DNA from: Hyphomonadaceae bacterium UKL13-1
Lineage (GTDB): Bacteria > Pseudomonadota > Alphaproteobacteria > Caulobacterales > Aquidulcibacteraceae
Assembly (NCBI GenBank): GCA_001602435.1
Contig: CP012156.1
Span: forward strand, 558,001 to 622,000
Direction: 5' to 3'
DNA: 64,000 nt
This document shows, piece after piece, positions 35,902 through 44,682 of the stretch. Each line of letters starts with the position of its first letter. Positions within the stretch are counted from its first letter, which is position 1. The notes beneath the pieces were generated by a model. It did no database searches, was not told the DNA's origin, and saw only the letters and a program-made list of their open reading frames with translations. The translations under genes were made by a program, and so were the position numbers.

Positions 35902-36867
35902 CTAACTGGCTTTGCGTTTTACCTGAAACTGACCGTATGGCTTAAATCGGTACAGATAAGTGGGCACAATTGACTCCACGCTCTCCAAAATGGTTACCCT
36001 GAGATCGGCCAAAGTCTTGGCACCAGCGCTCACCACATTGTCGGTTTTCAGCATCACGACCTGATCGTCGGTCAGCGGGGGGCCAGCAAAAGGATAGAGT
36101 TTGAACACGGCATTCAACACTGCGCCCAAGGGCTGCGCGATAAAGAAGGGCAAAGGTGCCAAGAAACGCGGCCGCTCAATTTCCTTCAAGATATATTCGA
36201 GGATTTCCTTGAAGCTATAGGTGCGTGGTCCACCCAGCTCATAGGTGCCACCGCCGCTGTCGAGTGCATTGACCGCCGCTTCGGCGACATTCCCTACATA
36301 GACCGGCTGAAACTTCGTGTTGCCGCCACCGATCAAGGGCAGGGCAGGGGACATCCGGGCCATGGCCGCAAATTGGTTGAAGAAATTATCCTCAGGTCCG
36401 AAAATGATGGAGGGGCGCAGGATGGCGGCACTTGGGATTAGGCCAAGAACAGCCTGTTCAGCTTCACCCTTGGTGCGGCCATAATTAGAAGCTGATGCGG
36501 GGTCAGCACCGAGCGCCGACATCTGAACAAAGCGGGTGATGCCAGCCTTGGCTGATTCGGCTGCAACCACGCGCGCACCTTCCAATTGGGTAGACTGAAA
36601 GGATTGTTTGCCGCTCTCATAGAGAATGCCAACCAGATTGATCACGCCGGTTGCCCCTTCAAGGGCGCGGGCAACACTTTCGGGATTGCGGACATTGGCT
36701 TGAACCAGCTGGATCTGCCCAACATCGCCCATAACCCGCAAATCTTGGCCTAAATGGGGGCGTCGCATCGCCACACGTACGCGTTTGCCTGCTTTTGCCA
36801 GCGCGCGCACCACATAGCGCCCGACAAAGCCTGAGCCACCAAACACGACGATCACATCATTGGACAT
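35902..36867 (-). CDS. NDUFA9-like NAD(P)H-binding protein (atypical SDR)
   Basis: A 321-residue atypical short-chain dehydrogenase of the complex I NDUFA9 group. The N-terminal dinucleotide motif is VVFGGSGFVGRYVVRALAKAGK (residues 6-27), followed by NLVGILYESGKQSFQ, RFVQMSALGADPASASNYGRTKGEAE and SAAILRPSIIFGPEDNFFNQFAAMARM, which are typical of this group. In mitochondria the homologue is an accessory subunit of complex I; the bacterial proteins are implicated in quinone-related or complex I functions but poorly studied. It is divergent from typA with a 208-bp shared upstream region. Confidence 0.9.
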   Translation of the reverse strand: MSNDVIVVFGGSGFVGRYVVRALAKAGKRVRVAMRRPHLGQDLRVMGDVGQIQLVQANVRNPESVARALEGATGVINLVGILYESGKQSFQSTQLEGARVVAAESAKAGITRFVQMSALGADPASASNYGRTKGEAEQAVLGLIPSAAILRPSIIFGPEDNFFNQFAAMARMSPALPLIGGGNTKFQPVYVGNVAEAAVNALDSGGGTYELGGPRTYSFKEILEYILKEIERPRFLAPLPFFIAQPLGAVLNAVFKLYPFAGPPLTDDQVVMLKTDNVVSAGAKTLADLRVTILESVESIVPTYLYRFKPYGQFQVKRKAS

Positions 36868-37075
36868 GGTTTTCCCCTACAATTCGAGTTCGGCATAGTC
36901 TGATAGGGCCTTGTTTGTCGAGCGTTTGGGACACCCAATCAGCTTTGCGCAGCGGTCGATTTGCCGCACCCCCCACCTTGCTGCTATAGGCCCGGCACAC
37001 TAAGGCCTCCGCCACCTGATTTCGATCGTGGGTAGATGGGGCCTCCACTGCAGATTTCCTCCCGGAGCATGACCC

Positions 37076-38941
37076 GTGACCACCCTTTCTGACGCGCCAG
37101 TTTCATCGGCTGCGCTACGCAATATTGCGATCATCGCCCACGTTGATCATGGCAAGACCACTCTTACCGATCAATTGTTGGCTCAAGGCGGTGCTTACCG
37201 CGAAAATGAAGCCCGCGCTGAACGCGCGATGGATTCCAACCCGCAAGAAAAAGAGCGCGGCATCACGATTTTGGCCAAGTGCACCAGCATCGTCTACGGC
37301 CAAGGCGCTGACGAAGTCCGCATCAATATCGTCGACACCCCAGGTCACGCTGACTTTGGTGGCGAGGTGGAACGCGTTCTCTCGATGGTTGATGGCTGTT
37401 TGCTGCTGGTCGATGCGACCGAAGGCCCGATGCCACAAACCAAATTCGTGTTGACCAAGGCTTTGGCACTCGGCCTGCGCCCCATCGTGGTCCTGAACAA
37501 GGTAGACCGGCCGACCGCACGTCCAGATGAAGTCCTCGACGAAGTGTTTGAGCTGTTCATGGCGCTCAATGCCACCAATGAGCAATTGGACTTCCCTTCG
37601 GTTTATGCCTCTGGCCGCGATGGCTGGGCCTCGCTGATGCTGGATGGCTCGCGGGAAAATCTGAACCCCTTGTTTGAGACCATTATCGAGCATGTGCCCG
37701 CCCCTGACGCAGCGCTGCGTCGCGATGAGCCTTTCAAAATGCTGGTGACCATGCTGGATTCCGACCCCTTCTTGGGCCGGATCCTGACGGGCCGCGTTGA
37801 AAGTGGGCGCTTGACGGCTGGTACGGTTGTAAAGGGCCTCAGCATTGACGGCAAAACCATCGAACGGTCGCGCATTTCTAAAGTGTTGGCCTTCCGCGGT
37901 TTGCGCCGTCAGCCGATTGAAGAAGCAGAGGCAGGCGATATCGTCTCCATCGCCGGTCTGTCCACCACCACGGTTGCCGACACCATCGGCGACATGGACG
38001 TAACCGAAGCCATTCACGCAACCCCCATCGATCCGCCAACCCTGTCGGTCACCGTCATGGTGAATTCGAGCCCGCTGGCTGGTCGCGATGGCGACAAAGT
38101 GCAAAGCCGCGTGATCCGCGACCGTTTGTTGAAGCAAGCTGAAACCGACGTGGCGATCAAAGTGACTGAGACCGCCGACAAAGACGCTTATGAACTGCAA
38201 GGCCGCGGCGAATTGCAAATCGGCGTGCTCTTGGAAGGTATGCGCCGCGAAGGCTTTGAGATGTCGATCTCGCGTCCCCGCGTTCTAACCAAGCTCGATG
38301 AAGATACCGGCCAGAAGATGGAGCCACTGGAAGAAGTCGTCATTGACGTGGATGACGAGTATGCCGGCGTCGTGGTTGAAAAGATGTCGATCCGTAAGGG
38401 CGAGTTGCAAGACATGCGTCCATCCGGCGGCGGCAAAACCCGCGTTACCTTCTTGGCACCTGCGCGCGGTCTGATCGGCTATCACTCTGAATTCCTGACC
38501 GACACGCGCGGCTCTGGCATTATGAACCGCATCTTCCACAGCTGGACGCCTTGGAAGGGCAACATCAACGGCCGCCACAATGGCGCTTTGATCGCCAATG
38601 ACAGCGGCAAGTCAGTTGTCTATGCGCTCTGGTATCTCGAAGAGCGCGGCGTTTTGTTCATCGATGGTGGCGAAGACGTCTATCAGGGCATGATCATTGG
38701 TGAGAACGCCAAGCCAGAAGACATGGACGTCAATCCGTTGAAGGAAAAGAAGCTGTCGAACGTCCGTTCGTCGGGCAAGGATGAAGCCATGCGCCTCACC
38801 CCGCCACGCCGCATGACGCTGGAACAAGCAATTGCTTGGATCGACGACGATGAATTGGTGGAAATCACGCCAAAGTCGATCCGCATCCGCAAAATGGAAC
38901 TCAATCCAGCTTTCCGCAAGCGCAAGCCTAAAGCAGACTAA
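37076..38941 (+). CDS. typA: Ribosome-associated translational GTPase TypA/BipA
   Basis: A 621-residue GTPase related to EF-G. The G1 motif AHVDHGKT is at residues 21-28, G3 is DTPGHADFGGEVERVL, and G4 is NKVDRP. Domain II, the EF-G-like domains III and V (RGELQIGVLLEGMRREGFEMSISRP; VVVEKMSIRKGELQDMRPSGGGKTRV) and the TypA-specific C-terminal part (HNGALIANDSGKSVVYALWYLEERG) are all present. It starts with GTG at 37076, supported by GGAG 8 bases upstream. TypA helps late ribosome assembly and stress or low-temperature growth. A strong terminator follows 23 bp after the stop. Confidence 0.97.
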   Translation: MTTLSDAPVSSAALRNIAIIAHVDHGKTTLTDQLLAQGGAYRENEARAERAMDSNPQEKERGITILAKCTSIVYGQGADEVRINIVDTPGHADFGGEVERVLSMVDGCLLLVDATEGPMPQTKFVLTKALALGLRPIVVLNKVDRPTARPDEVLDEVFELFMALNATNEQLDFPSVYASGRDGWASLMLDGSRENLNPLFETIIEHVPAPDAALRRDEPFKMLVTMLDSDPFLGRILTGRVESGRLTAGTVVKGLSIDGKTIERSRISKVLAFRGLRRQPIEEAEAGDIVSIAGLSTTTVADTIGDMDVTEAIHATPIDPPTLSVTVMVNSSPLAGRDGDKVQSRVIRDRLLKQAETDVAIKVTETADKDAYELQGRGELQIGVLLEGMRREGFEMSISRPRVLTKLDEDTGQKMEPLEEVVIDVDDEYAGVVVEKMSIRKGELQDMRPSGGGKTRVTFLAPARGLIGYHSEFLTDTRGSGIMNRIFHSWTPWKGNINGRHNGALIANDSGKSVVYALWYLEERGVLFIDGGEDVYQGMIIGENAKPEDMDVNPLKEKKLSNVRSSGKDEAMRLTPPRRMTLEQAIAWIDDDELVEITPKSIRIRKMELNPAFRKRKPKAD

Positions 38942-38963
38942 TCAGATCAAAATCCCGAAATAG

Positions 38964-38999
38964 GGGGCTTGAAGCAGACGCTTCAAGCCCCTTTTTATT
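38964..38999 (+). terminator. Strong intrinsic terminator of typA
   Basis: GGGGCTTGAAGC (38964-38975) and GCTTCAAGCCCC (38980-38991) form a perfect 12-bp stem with a 4-nt loop, followed directly by TTTTTATTT. The stop codon of the convergent CaiB-like gene (38995-38997) lies inside the T-tract. Confidence 0.97.
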
Positions 39000-40209
39000 T
39001 GGGGCTGGCGACAATCCTGCCATCGTGCAGCGAAGCAATCTCGGTATTGGAAAAGCCGATCTCGGTCAGGATTTCCAACGTATGCTCACCCAAGATCGGC
39101 GCAGGGGCGGGGGCAAGGCGGTCTACACCCATGAAATGGATCGGGCTACCGGGCATTAGATAGCTGCCGATGCCGGGCTGGTGCAGCATCGCAAACATCG
39201 GATTGTCGAGACTACAATCAGGGTCTTCTTCCACGGCCTGCTTAAACGTCCGATACTGGCTCCACGTCACGTCAGAGCCCGCAAGGCTTGTGCCGACTTC
39301 CGACAAGGTGCGGGCTTCGAAATAGGGCTTGAGTAGGGCGGTGATGGCATGACGATGGATGAAGCGTTCGCCTTCTTGATCCAGATCGGCATCGAGACGT
39401 TGGGCCAAGTCCGCCACAGCGGCCTCGGCGCCCGTAGCGGCTTTCAGATTGCGCCATTGTCGGTCGGTGAGGGCAACGACCATCACACGCTGACCATCTT
39501 GGCAGACAAAGTCCTGCGCATAGGCGCCAAACAGCGAATTACCCATTTTCGGCCGGTCGCTGCCATTGATGCTGGCTTCGGCGATGATCCCAAGATTGCC
39601 CAGCATGGCCAGAGCCGTGTCCTTCAAAGCCAATTCGATCAATTGGCCCTTGCCAGTTTTTCGGCGGTGGCGATCGGCGGCAATGATGGCCATGGCGGCC
39701 TGTTGCCCGGTGATACAGTCCCACGCGGGCAAAGCATGGCCGACAGGCTCGCTAGAGCCTTCAGGCCCGGTTGCCATCGGGAAGCCTACGGCAGGATTGA
39801 CCGTATAATCCACCTGCGGCCCGCCGAAGCGATCACCCAGCACCGCCATCATGATCAGGTCTTCGCGGTGCTGCTTGAGGCCCTCATAGGACATCCAGCC
39901 GCGCAAACGCAGATTGGTCAGAAAAATGCCGGCATCTTCGCCGGGCCGACAGATCAGCCGGGTGAGGATTTCGCGGCCCTCTGGCGTCGTCATGTCGACG
40001 GCAAGGCTCCGCTTGCCCTTATTCAGGCCCGCCCAGAACAGGCTCTTCCCGGATTTGGTGATGGGCCAACGCTCGGCATCAAGGCCACCTTGCAAGCGGT
40101 CAAAGCGGATCACATCGGCACCCATTTGCGCCAAAGTCATGCCAGCCAAAGGGGCGGCCACAAAGGCTGACCCCTCGACCACGCGCATGCCGTCCAATAT
40201 TCTGTTCAT
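38995..40209 (-). CDS. CaiB/BaiF CoA-transferase family protein, Mct-like (2-methylfumaryl-CoA isomerase)
   Basis: About 404 residues from ATG at 40209, preceded by GGGGGAAACAGG. The class III CoA-transferase fold is clear, with the catalytic Asp candidate Asp164 in LPAWDCITGQQ. Several stretches closely match, from memory, mesaconyl-CoA C1-C4 CoA transferase (Mct) of Chloroflexus: MRVVEGSAFVAAPLAGMTLA, GLNKGKRSLAVDM, VDYTVNPAVGFP, PDCSLDNPMFAMLHQPGIG and SYLMPGSPIHF. Mct moves CoA within mesaconyl-CoA (C1 to C4). Its upstream neighbour resembles mesaconyl-C4-CoA hydratase, the next enzyme of that route, with 68 bp between them on the same strand. General CaiB function is certain, Mct function is a strong inference. 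Confidence 0.85.
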   Translation of the reverse strand: MNRILDGMRVVEGSAFVAAPLAGMTLAQMGADVIRFDRLQGGLDAERWPITKSGKSLFWAGLNKGKRSLAVDMTTPEGREILTRLICRPGEDAGIFLTNLRLRGWMSYEGLKQHREDLIMMAVLGDRFGGPQVDYTVNPAVGFPMATGPEGSSEPVGHALPAWDCITGQQAAMAIIAADRHRRKTGKGQLIELALKDTALAMLGNLGIIAEASINGSDRPKMGNSLFGAYAQDFVCQDGQRVMVVALTDRQWRNLKAATGAEAAVADLAQRLDADLDQEGERFIHRHAITALLKPYFEARTLSEVGTSLAGSDVTWSQYRTFKQAVEEDPDCSLDNPMFAMLHQPGIGSYLMPGSPIHFMGVDRLAPAPAPILGEHTLEILTEIGFSNTEIASLHDGRIVASPK

Positions 40210-40277
40210 CCTGTTTCCCCCGCCGACTATCATGGATGTTTGGTTTGGGTCGGCTTTTAATTGTGTGGTGTTCGGCT

Positions 40278-41120
40278 TCAGGCCCAGCGCATCTGGGCCT
40301 CCATGGTGACTGCCTTGTCGCCATTGGCGGCATAGATTTGGGTGCTCGCGGGATCAGACGGCGCGCCATTGAAGCTCGCCGTGTCAAAGTCGAACAAAGG
40401 GCGCACACCTTTGAAGCGGTAGGCCTGTGGCTTTCGGTCAGCCTGCTCCAAGCAAGCAAAGTGGAAGGCCAGAATAGCTTGTAGTGGCCCGTGCACCACA
40501 AGGCCCGGATAATTCTCCACCCCCATCGCATAGTCGCGGTCATAATGGATGCGGTGGCCATTAAAGGTCAGCGCGGAGAAGCGAAATAAAAGAACGGGAT
40601 CCAGCGGGACGTCATGCTGCCAGGTACAGGGTGGCAAAGCCACGGGCTCCGGCGGGGTGAAGACCTTGGGAATATCCATATAGACGATGTCTTGCTCTTC
40701 CTCATACGCAAGGCTCGCCCCCACACGGATTTCATGGCGGACGGTAACGAAGAACATGGTACCCGCCCGCCCCTGCTTCTCGCTGATCTTCACGATGGTC
40801 GAGGTCTTGGTGGCGCGGTCACCAACATGCAAATCATGGTGAAAGGTACAGCGACTGCCGGCCCACATACGACGCGCCAAAGTGATCGGGGGCAAAAACC
40901 CACCCCGCTTGGGATGGCCATCTGGGCCGATCTGATGACTGGGGGCGCGGGGTAGGAAATAGAGCCAATTCCAAACCGGCGGGAGGGTGGCCCCATCTGT
41001 GGCAAAGTTTGCCGGGTCAAGATTCAAAGTCGCCGCCAGTCCCTGTGCCGGGCCTGCGGAGAGTGTTTCTTCAAGTGTTTCCTGTCGCCCCAGCCAGTTT
41101 GATATGGGTTCCTGTGTCAT
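40278..41120 (-). CDS. FAS1-like/MaoC-type dehydratase, mesaconyl-C4-CoA hydratase-like
   Basis: About 280 residues from ATG at 41120 (MTQEPISNWLGRQETLEETL). The protein is a double hot-dog hydratase: an N-terminal FAS1-like dehydratase domain (WNWLYFLPRAPSHQIGPDGHPKRGGFLPP) and a C-terminal MaoC-like part with FRFSALTFNGHRIHYDRDYA and YPGLVVHGPLQAILAF, which holds the hydratase catalytic residues (His in HRIHYD, Asp). Members include HTD2 and the Chloroflexus mesaconyl-C4-CoA hydratase (Meh). The adjacent Mct-like gene makes the Meh assignment likely: together they would convert mesaconyl-C1-CoA to citramalyl-CoA. No citramalyl-CoA lyase gene is in the window. Confidence 0.83.
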   Translation of the reverse strand: MTQEPISNWLGRQETLEETLSAGPAQGLAATLNLDPANFATDGATLPPVWNWLYFLPRAPSHQIGPDGHPKRGGFLPPITLARRMWAGSRCTFHHDLHVGDRATKTSTIVKISEKQGRAGTMFFVTVRHEIRVGASLAYEEEQDIVYMDIPKVFTPPEPVALPPCTWQHDVPLDPVLLFRFSALTFNGHRIHYDRDYAMGVENYPGLVVHGPLQAILAFHFACLEQADRKPQAYRFKGVRPLFDFDTASFNGAPSDPASTQIYAANGDKAVTMEAQMRWA

Positions 41121-41150
41121 CACCGCACCCCGATTGGAAAGCTGTTCCAA

Positions 41151-41565
41151 CCATAAGGGGCAGCAATCACAGTCTAGAGATCATGGCCTTAGCGGTCGCA
41201 CAAGGCGCGACTTTGCTGCGCTTTGCGCTGTGGTCGGCTTGTGGATTGCCTCACGGTCGCAGGAACGGTGGTATTTTTTGTGAGCCGAAGGATACAACAC
41301 AAGATGCGTCACGTCGTTTTAGAACAGGGCGACAGCGGCCGGGCGGAGGTTTAGCGGCCTGTCTCGGTTCAGCATTTTCAAGACAGCCTTGCCAAAGGGG
41401 GCAGCGCCACCCTGACCGCTCCGTAGGCCCTGCCGCGCGGCGTGGGGCAGTTCTGATGGGACAAAAGGCGCGCCCGACGCCCATTTTAATCGCGGCGCGT
41501 GTTTCAGTCTTGGCCGCACAATGAACGAATTAGCCCCCCTCCGGGTCGGGAGAGGGGCTTAGCTA
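41151..41565. other. 415-bp intergenic stretch, no supported gene
   Basis: This gap separates the Meh-like gene from the M13 peptidase stop. Open frames of up to 170 codons exist in it, but their translations are rich in Arg, Pro and Gly with no ribosome site or recognisable domain. The right end holds a G/C-rich hairpin (listed separately). I see nothing else convincing. Confidence 0.5.
41532..41559 (-). terminator. REP-like hairpin after the M13 peptidase gene
   Basis: Read on the minus strand, AGCCCCTCTCC pairs with GGAGGGGGGCT (one mismatch), starting 7 bp after the peptidase stop. The T-tract is weak. The first arm, AGCCCCTCTCCC, is identical to the arm of the hairpin after the amidohydrolase gene at 51330, so it is a repeated element as well as a likely terminator. 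Confidence 0.65.
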
Positions 41566-43623
41566 TTACCAAATGCGGACGCGGTTCTCTGGGGCCACAT
41601 ACAGTTTGTTGCCCGGTTGAACGTTAAATGCCTGATACCAAGCGTCGACGTTTTGAACCGTGCCATTGACGCGGAATTCTGCCGGCGAGTGCGGGTCTGA
41701 CTGGATTTGATTGCGCAACGCCTCATCTCGCACCGTTTCCCGCCACACTTGGCTCCAGGACAGGAAGAAGCGCTGATCACCCGTAAAGCCATCGATCACC
41801 GGGGCGGGGCGGCCCTTCAGCGACAATTTATAGGCCGTGAGGCCAACAACGACTCCACAATGGTCACCAATATTCTCACCAAGGCAAAGCTCGCCATTTA
41901 GCTTCACGCCCGGCAGGGGTTCAAAGCTGGAATATTGCGCAACCATCTTTGCGCCCAGCTTGTTAAAGGCCTCGACATCGGTTGGGGTCCACCAATCGCG
42001 CAAGACGCCCTTTTCATCATATTTGGCCCCTTGGTCGTCAAAGCCATGACCCATTTCATGCCCGATCACGCCGCCAATGGCCCCGTAATTGACAGCCGGA
42101 TCAGCAAATTCGTCAAAGAAGGGCGGCTGCAGAATAGCGGCTGGGAAGACGATCTCGTTGAAGACGGGATTGTAATAGGCGTTCACGGTCTGGGGCGTCA
42201 TGAACCAACGTCTTTTGTCGGTCTTGCGCCCAAGGTCTTCGACATCGCGCTTGACATCAAAGGCCCGCGCGCGACGGTCATTACCAAAGGCATCGCCAGC
42301 TTTAATCTCGAGCGCCCCATAGTCGCGCCATTGATCGGGATAGCCAATCTTTGGGTTAAAGGTTGTCAGCTTACGCTTGGCCTTCACCTTGGTTTCAGTG
42401 GTCATCCAGGTCAGGCCGTCAATGCGTACGCTAAAGGCCTTGCGCAGGTTTTCGACCAGCACTTGCATCTTTGCTTTCGCGGTTGGGGTGAAATGTCTGG
42501 CCACATACAATTGACCAATGGCTTCGCCCAAGGCTCCATCGAGCGCTTGTGTAGCCCGCTTCCAGCGCTCGCGTTGTTCGGGCTGGCCATTGAGTGTCCG
42601 GCCATAGAAGTCGAAGCGCTCGTCATAAATGGCTTGGGGCAATACGCCAGAGCTGGCGGCAATGACGTGATAGGTCAGATAGGTCTGCCATTGCTCGACC
42701 GGTGTGGCGGCGAACAATTTAGCCAAGGGGCCGATGGCCGTGATCTCGTTCACAATCAGCTCTTTAACGTCTTTATACCCATTGGCTTTAAAGCCAGCGG
42801 CCCATGGGAATTCGGGCGCGAGCTCTTCGAGTTGGGCATAGGTCCGCAGATTATAGATTTTGGTGCTGTCGCGCCGATCCGTGATGTCCCAATGCAATTT
42901 GGCTATCTCGGTTTCCAGCGCGAGAATTTGCTGTCCCTTTGCCACTCCGTTGCTTTGACCGGCCAAAGTCAACAAGCGTCCGATATGGGCTGGGTATTTC
43001 TCCCGCAGTTCGGCAAAGCGCTTGTCGTCTTTGAGATAATAGTCGCGATCGGGCATGCCGAGGCCATTATGCGACACAACAACCAAATAGCGGTCTGGAT
43101 TGCCGTCGTCCAAGGTCACCCCCCAGCCCAGCGGGCTTTGGGTTGGAATTTCAGGTGCGCCTATGATGGCTGCGATATCTTCATGGGTTTTCGCCGCAGC
43201 GATCCGATCCAGTTCGGCTTGGATGGGGCTGAGGCCTTTGGCATTGATCGTGTCCATATCCATATAGGCGCGATAAAAGTCGCCGAGTTTTTGCTCAATA
43301 GAGCCAGGGGTGGCCTTCTTGGCTGCAACCTCATCAATGATCGCGCGCACATCGGTTTCAGCTTTGGCGGCAAGGCCATCAAATGCGCCCCAGCTGGCAC
43401 GGTCTGCAGGCATCGGGTTATTCTTCATCCATGTGCCGCCGCCATGTCGCCAAAAGTCGTCGCCGGGTTGGATGGAAAGGTCGCGGCCGGCCTTATCAAA
43501 ACCAAAGTTACCGAACTTAGGCTTGCCTTGTGCGGCCCAAGCGGGGCCTGCTACGCCAACTTGGCTGGCAAATGCAAAGCCCAAACCACTGCACCCTGTG
43601 CCCAAAAACGCGCGTCTATTCAT
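41566..43623 (-). CDS. M13 family metallopeptidase (neprilysin-like), Tat-type signal
   Basis: About 685 residues from ATG at 43623. The N-terminus MNRRAFLGTGCSGLGFAFAS carries a twin-arginine RRxFL motif followed by a hydrophobic stretch, so folded export by Tat is likely. The peptidase domain has the zinc motif HEMGH (His522, Glu523, His526), followed by GFDDQGAKYDEKG, and the third ligand in GENIGDHCG. NAYYNPVFNEIVFPAAILQPPFF is the characteristic M13 substrate-binding segment. It trims short peptides in the periplasm. It is divergent from an SDR gene at 43788. Confidence 0.94.
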   Translation of the reverse strand: MNRRAFLGTGCSGLGFAFASQVGVAGPAWAAQGKPKFGNFGFDKAGRDLSIQPGDDFWRHGGGTWMKNNPMPADRASWGAFDGLAAKAETDVRAIIDEVAAKKATPGSIEQKLGDFYRAYMDMDTINAKGLSPIQAELDRIAAAKTHEDIAAIIGAPEIPTQSPLGWGVTLDDGNPDRYLVVVSHNGLGMPDRDYYLKDDKRFAELREKYPAHIGRLLTLAGQSNGVAKGQQILALETEIAKLHWDITDRRDSTKIYNLRTYAQLEELAPEFPWAAGFKANGYKDVKELIVNEITAIGPLAKLFAATPVEQWQTYLTYHVIAASSGVLPQAIYDERFDFYGRTLNGQPEQRERWKRATQALDGALGEAIGQLYVARHFTPTAKAKMQVLVENLRKAFSVRIDGLTWMTTETKVKAKRKLTTFNPKIGYPDQWRDYGALEIKAGDAFGNDRRARAFDVKRDVEDLGRKTDKRRWFMTPQTVNAYYNPVFNEIVFPAAILQPPFFDEFADPAVNYGAIGGVIGHEMGHGFDDQGAKYDEKGVLRDWWTPTDVEAFNKLGAKMVAQYSSFEPLPGVKLNGELCLGENIGDHCGVVVGLTAYKLSLKGRPAPVIDGFTGDQRFFLSWSQVWRETVRDEALRNQIQSDPHSPAEFRVNGTVQNVDAWYQAFNVQPGNKLYVAPENRVRIW

Positions 43624-43787
43624 GGATACACCCTCCCTCGCTGGTCGCCCCATGGCTTATAACTGGCTAAGTATTCTGCCTCTTGGGTAACCTTGTCGAA
43701 TTAACTTGCAGCAAGGTTTGCCAAGCAGATCCAGTTGGGCGACGATGTAGTGTCGCGTACGGCTGCGCAAGCTGAAGGAGGTAGGCC

Positions 43788-44630
43788 ATGAGCCAGAACA
43801 TAGGACCAGCAGATGTTGCGGTGATCACAGGAGGGGCCTCTGGTATTGGTTTAGCTCTCGGCCAAGCCTTGGCTGCAAAAGGTGCGGCTGTTTTATTGGC
43901 CGATATTGAGGGACCAAAGGCAGAAGCAGCGGCGCAAGCCATCCGCGATCAAGGTGGGGCCGCACTTGGCTGCTTTGTCGATGTGGCGGACCCCGCCTCC
44001 AATCAAGCTTTGGCAGATTTTGCCTTTGAGCGCTTTGGCCGGGTGACTTTGGTATTCTTGAATGCAGGCATTGGCGCAGGCGGGTCCATCCACAAAGCCT
44101 CGCGCGCTAATATTGAATGGACCTTTGGGGTCAATGTGATGGGCACGATTGACGGCGTACGCGCCTTTGCGCCGCGCCTTCTCGAACAAGACATCCCGTC
44201 GCGCTTGGTGATCACGGCTTCCGAGCATGGTTTGGGGCTGCCCGTTCGCGGCGGGCAAGCAACGCCCTATACCGCCTCAAAGCATGCGCTGGTGGGCCTG
44301 TGTGAAGCGATGGCGCGCGATTATGCGGGCACGCCTTTAGCCGTATCGGTTCTATGCCCGGGACTGGTTGCGTCTGAAATCTGGAATGGGTTTCGCAATC
44401 GGCATGAGAAGTTCGGTGGGCCACGCCAATTGGATGCAGCCTTTGGGCAGGAGAATAGGGCAGGGCTTCCAGCCAGTGTCGCCGCAGAGCGTATCTTGCG
44501 CGGCATCGAGGCGGATGAATTCTTCCTCTTCACCCATGGTCGAGACATTGCCGAAGTCGCTAGGCCGCGTGCAGAGGCGATAGAGGGGGCCTTGGCGCGC
44601 TTTTGGGCGCGCGAAGGCGATCAGGCTTAA
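43788..44630 (+). CDS. Short-chain dehydrogenase/reductase (SDR)
   Basis: A 280-residue classical SDR: cofactor motif ITGGASGIGLALGQALA (residues 15-31), NAGIG near residue 90, and catalytic YTASKHALVG with the preceding serine in LVITASEHG. A strong ribosome site (GAAGGAGG) lies about 10 bases before the ATG. The Asp in LLADIEGPKAEA after the second strand favours NAD(H). The substrate is unknown. It is convergent with the DEAD-box helicase gene; a hairpin between them at 44639-44669 may stop both. Confidence 0.92.
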   Translation: MSQNIGPADVAVITGGASGIGLALGQALAAKGAAVLLADIEGPKAEAAAQAIRDQGGAALGCFVDVADPASNQALADFAFERFGRVTLVFLNAGIGAGGSIHKASRANIEWTFGVNVMGTIDGVRAFAPRLLEQDIPSRLVITASEHGLGLPVRGGQATPYTASKHALVGLCEAMARDYAGTPLAVSVLCPGLVASEIWNGFRNRHEKFGGPRQLDAAFGQENRAGLPASVAAERILRGIEADEFFLFTHGRDIAEVARPRAEAIEGALARFWAREGDQA

Positions 44631-44638
44631 ATTGCTTT

Positions 44639-44669
44639 ACCCGCTCAGGCTTTAGGGGCCTGAACGGGT
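44639..44669. terminator. Bidirectional terminator-like hairpin
   Basis: ACCCGCTCAGGC pairs with GCCTGAACGGGT with a two-base mismatch, lying between the convergent SDR and helicase genes. T-tracts are poor, so efficiency is uncertain. Confidence 0.6.
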
Positions 44670-44682
44670 ATGAGCGTTTGGA

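Noticed and set aside
37115..38218. 367-codon minus-strand frame opposite typA
   Set aside because: His/Gln-rich translation with no domain is typical of antisense shadows; typA on the other strand is unambiguous.
41009..41524. 171-codon plus-strand frame across the start of the Meh-like gene and the following gap
   Set aside because: First third overlaps the Meh-like gene on the other strand and the rest is Arg/Pro/Gly-rich with no domain.
41935..43662. 575-codon open frame on the plus strand opposite the M13 peptidase gene
   Set aside because: It mirrors the peptidase codon pattern, has no recognisable domain or signal and no ribosome site; the minus-strand frame has the full M13 zinc motif.
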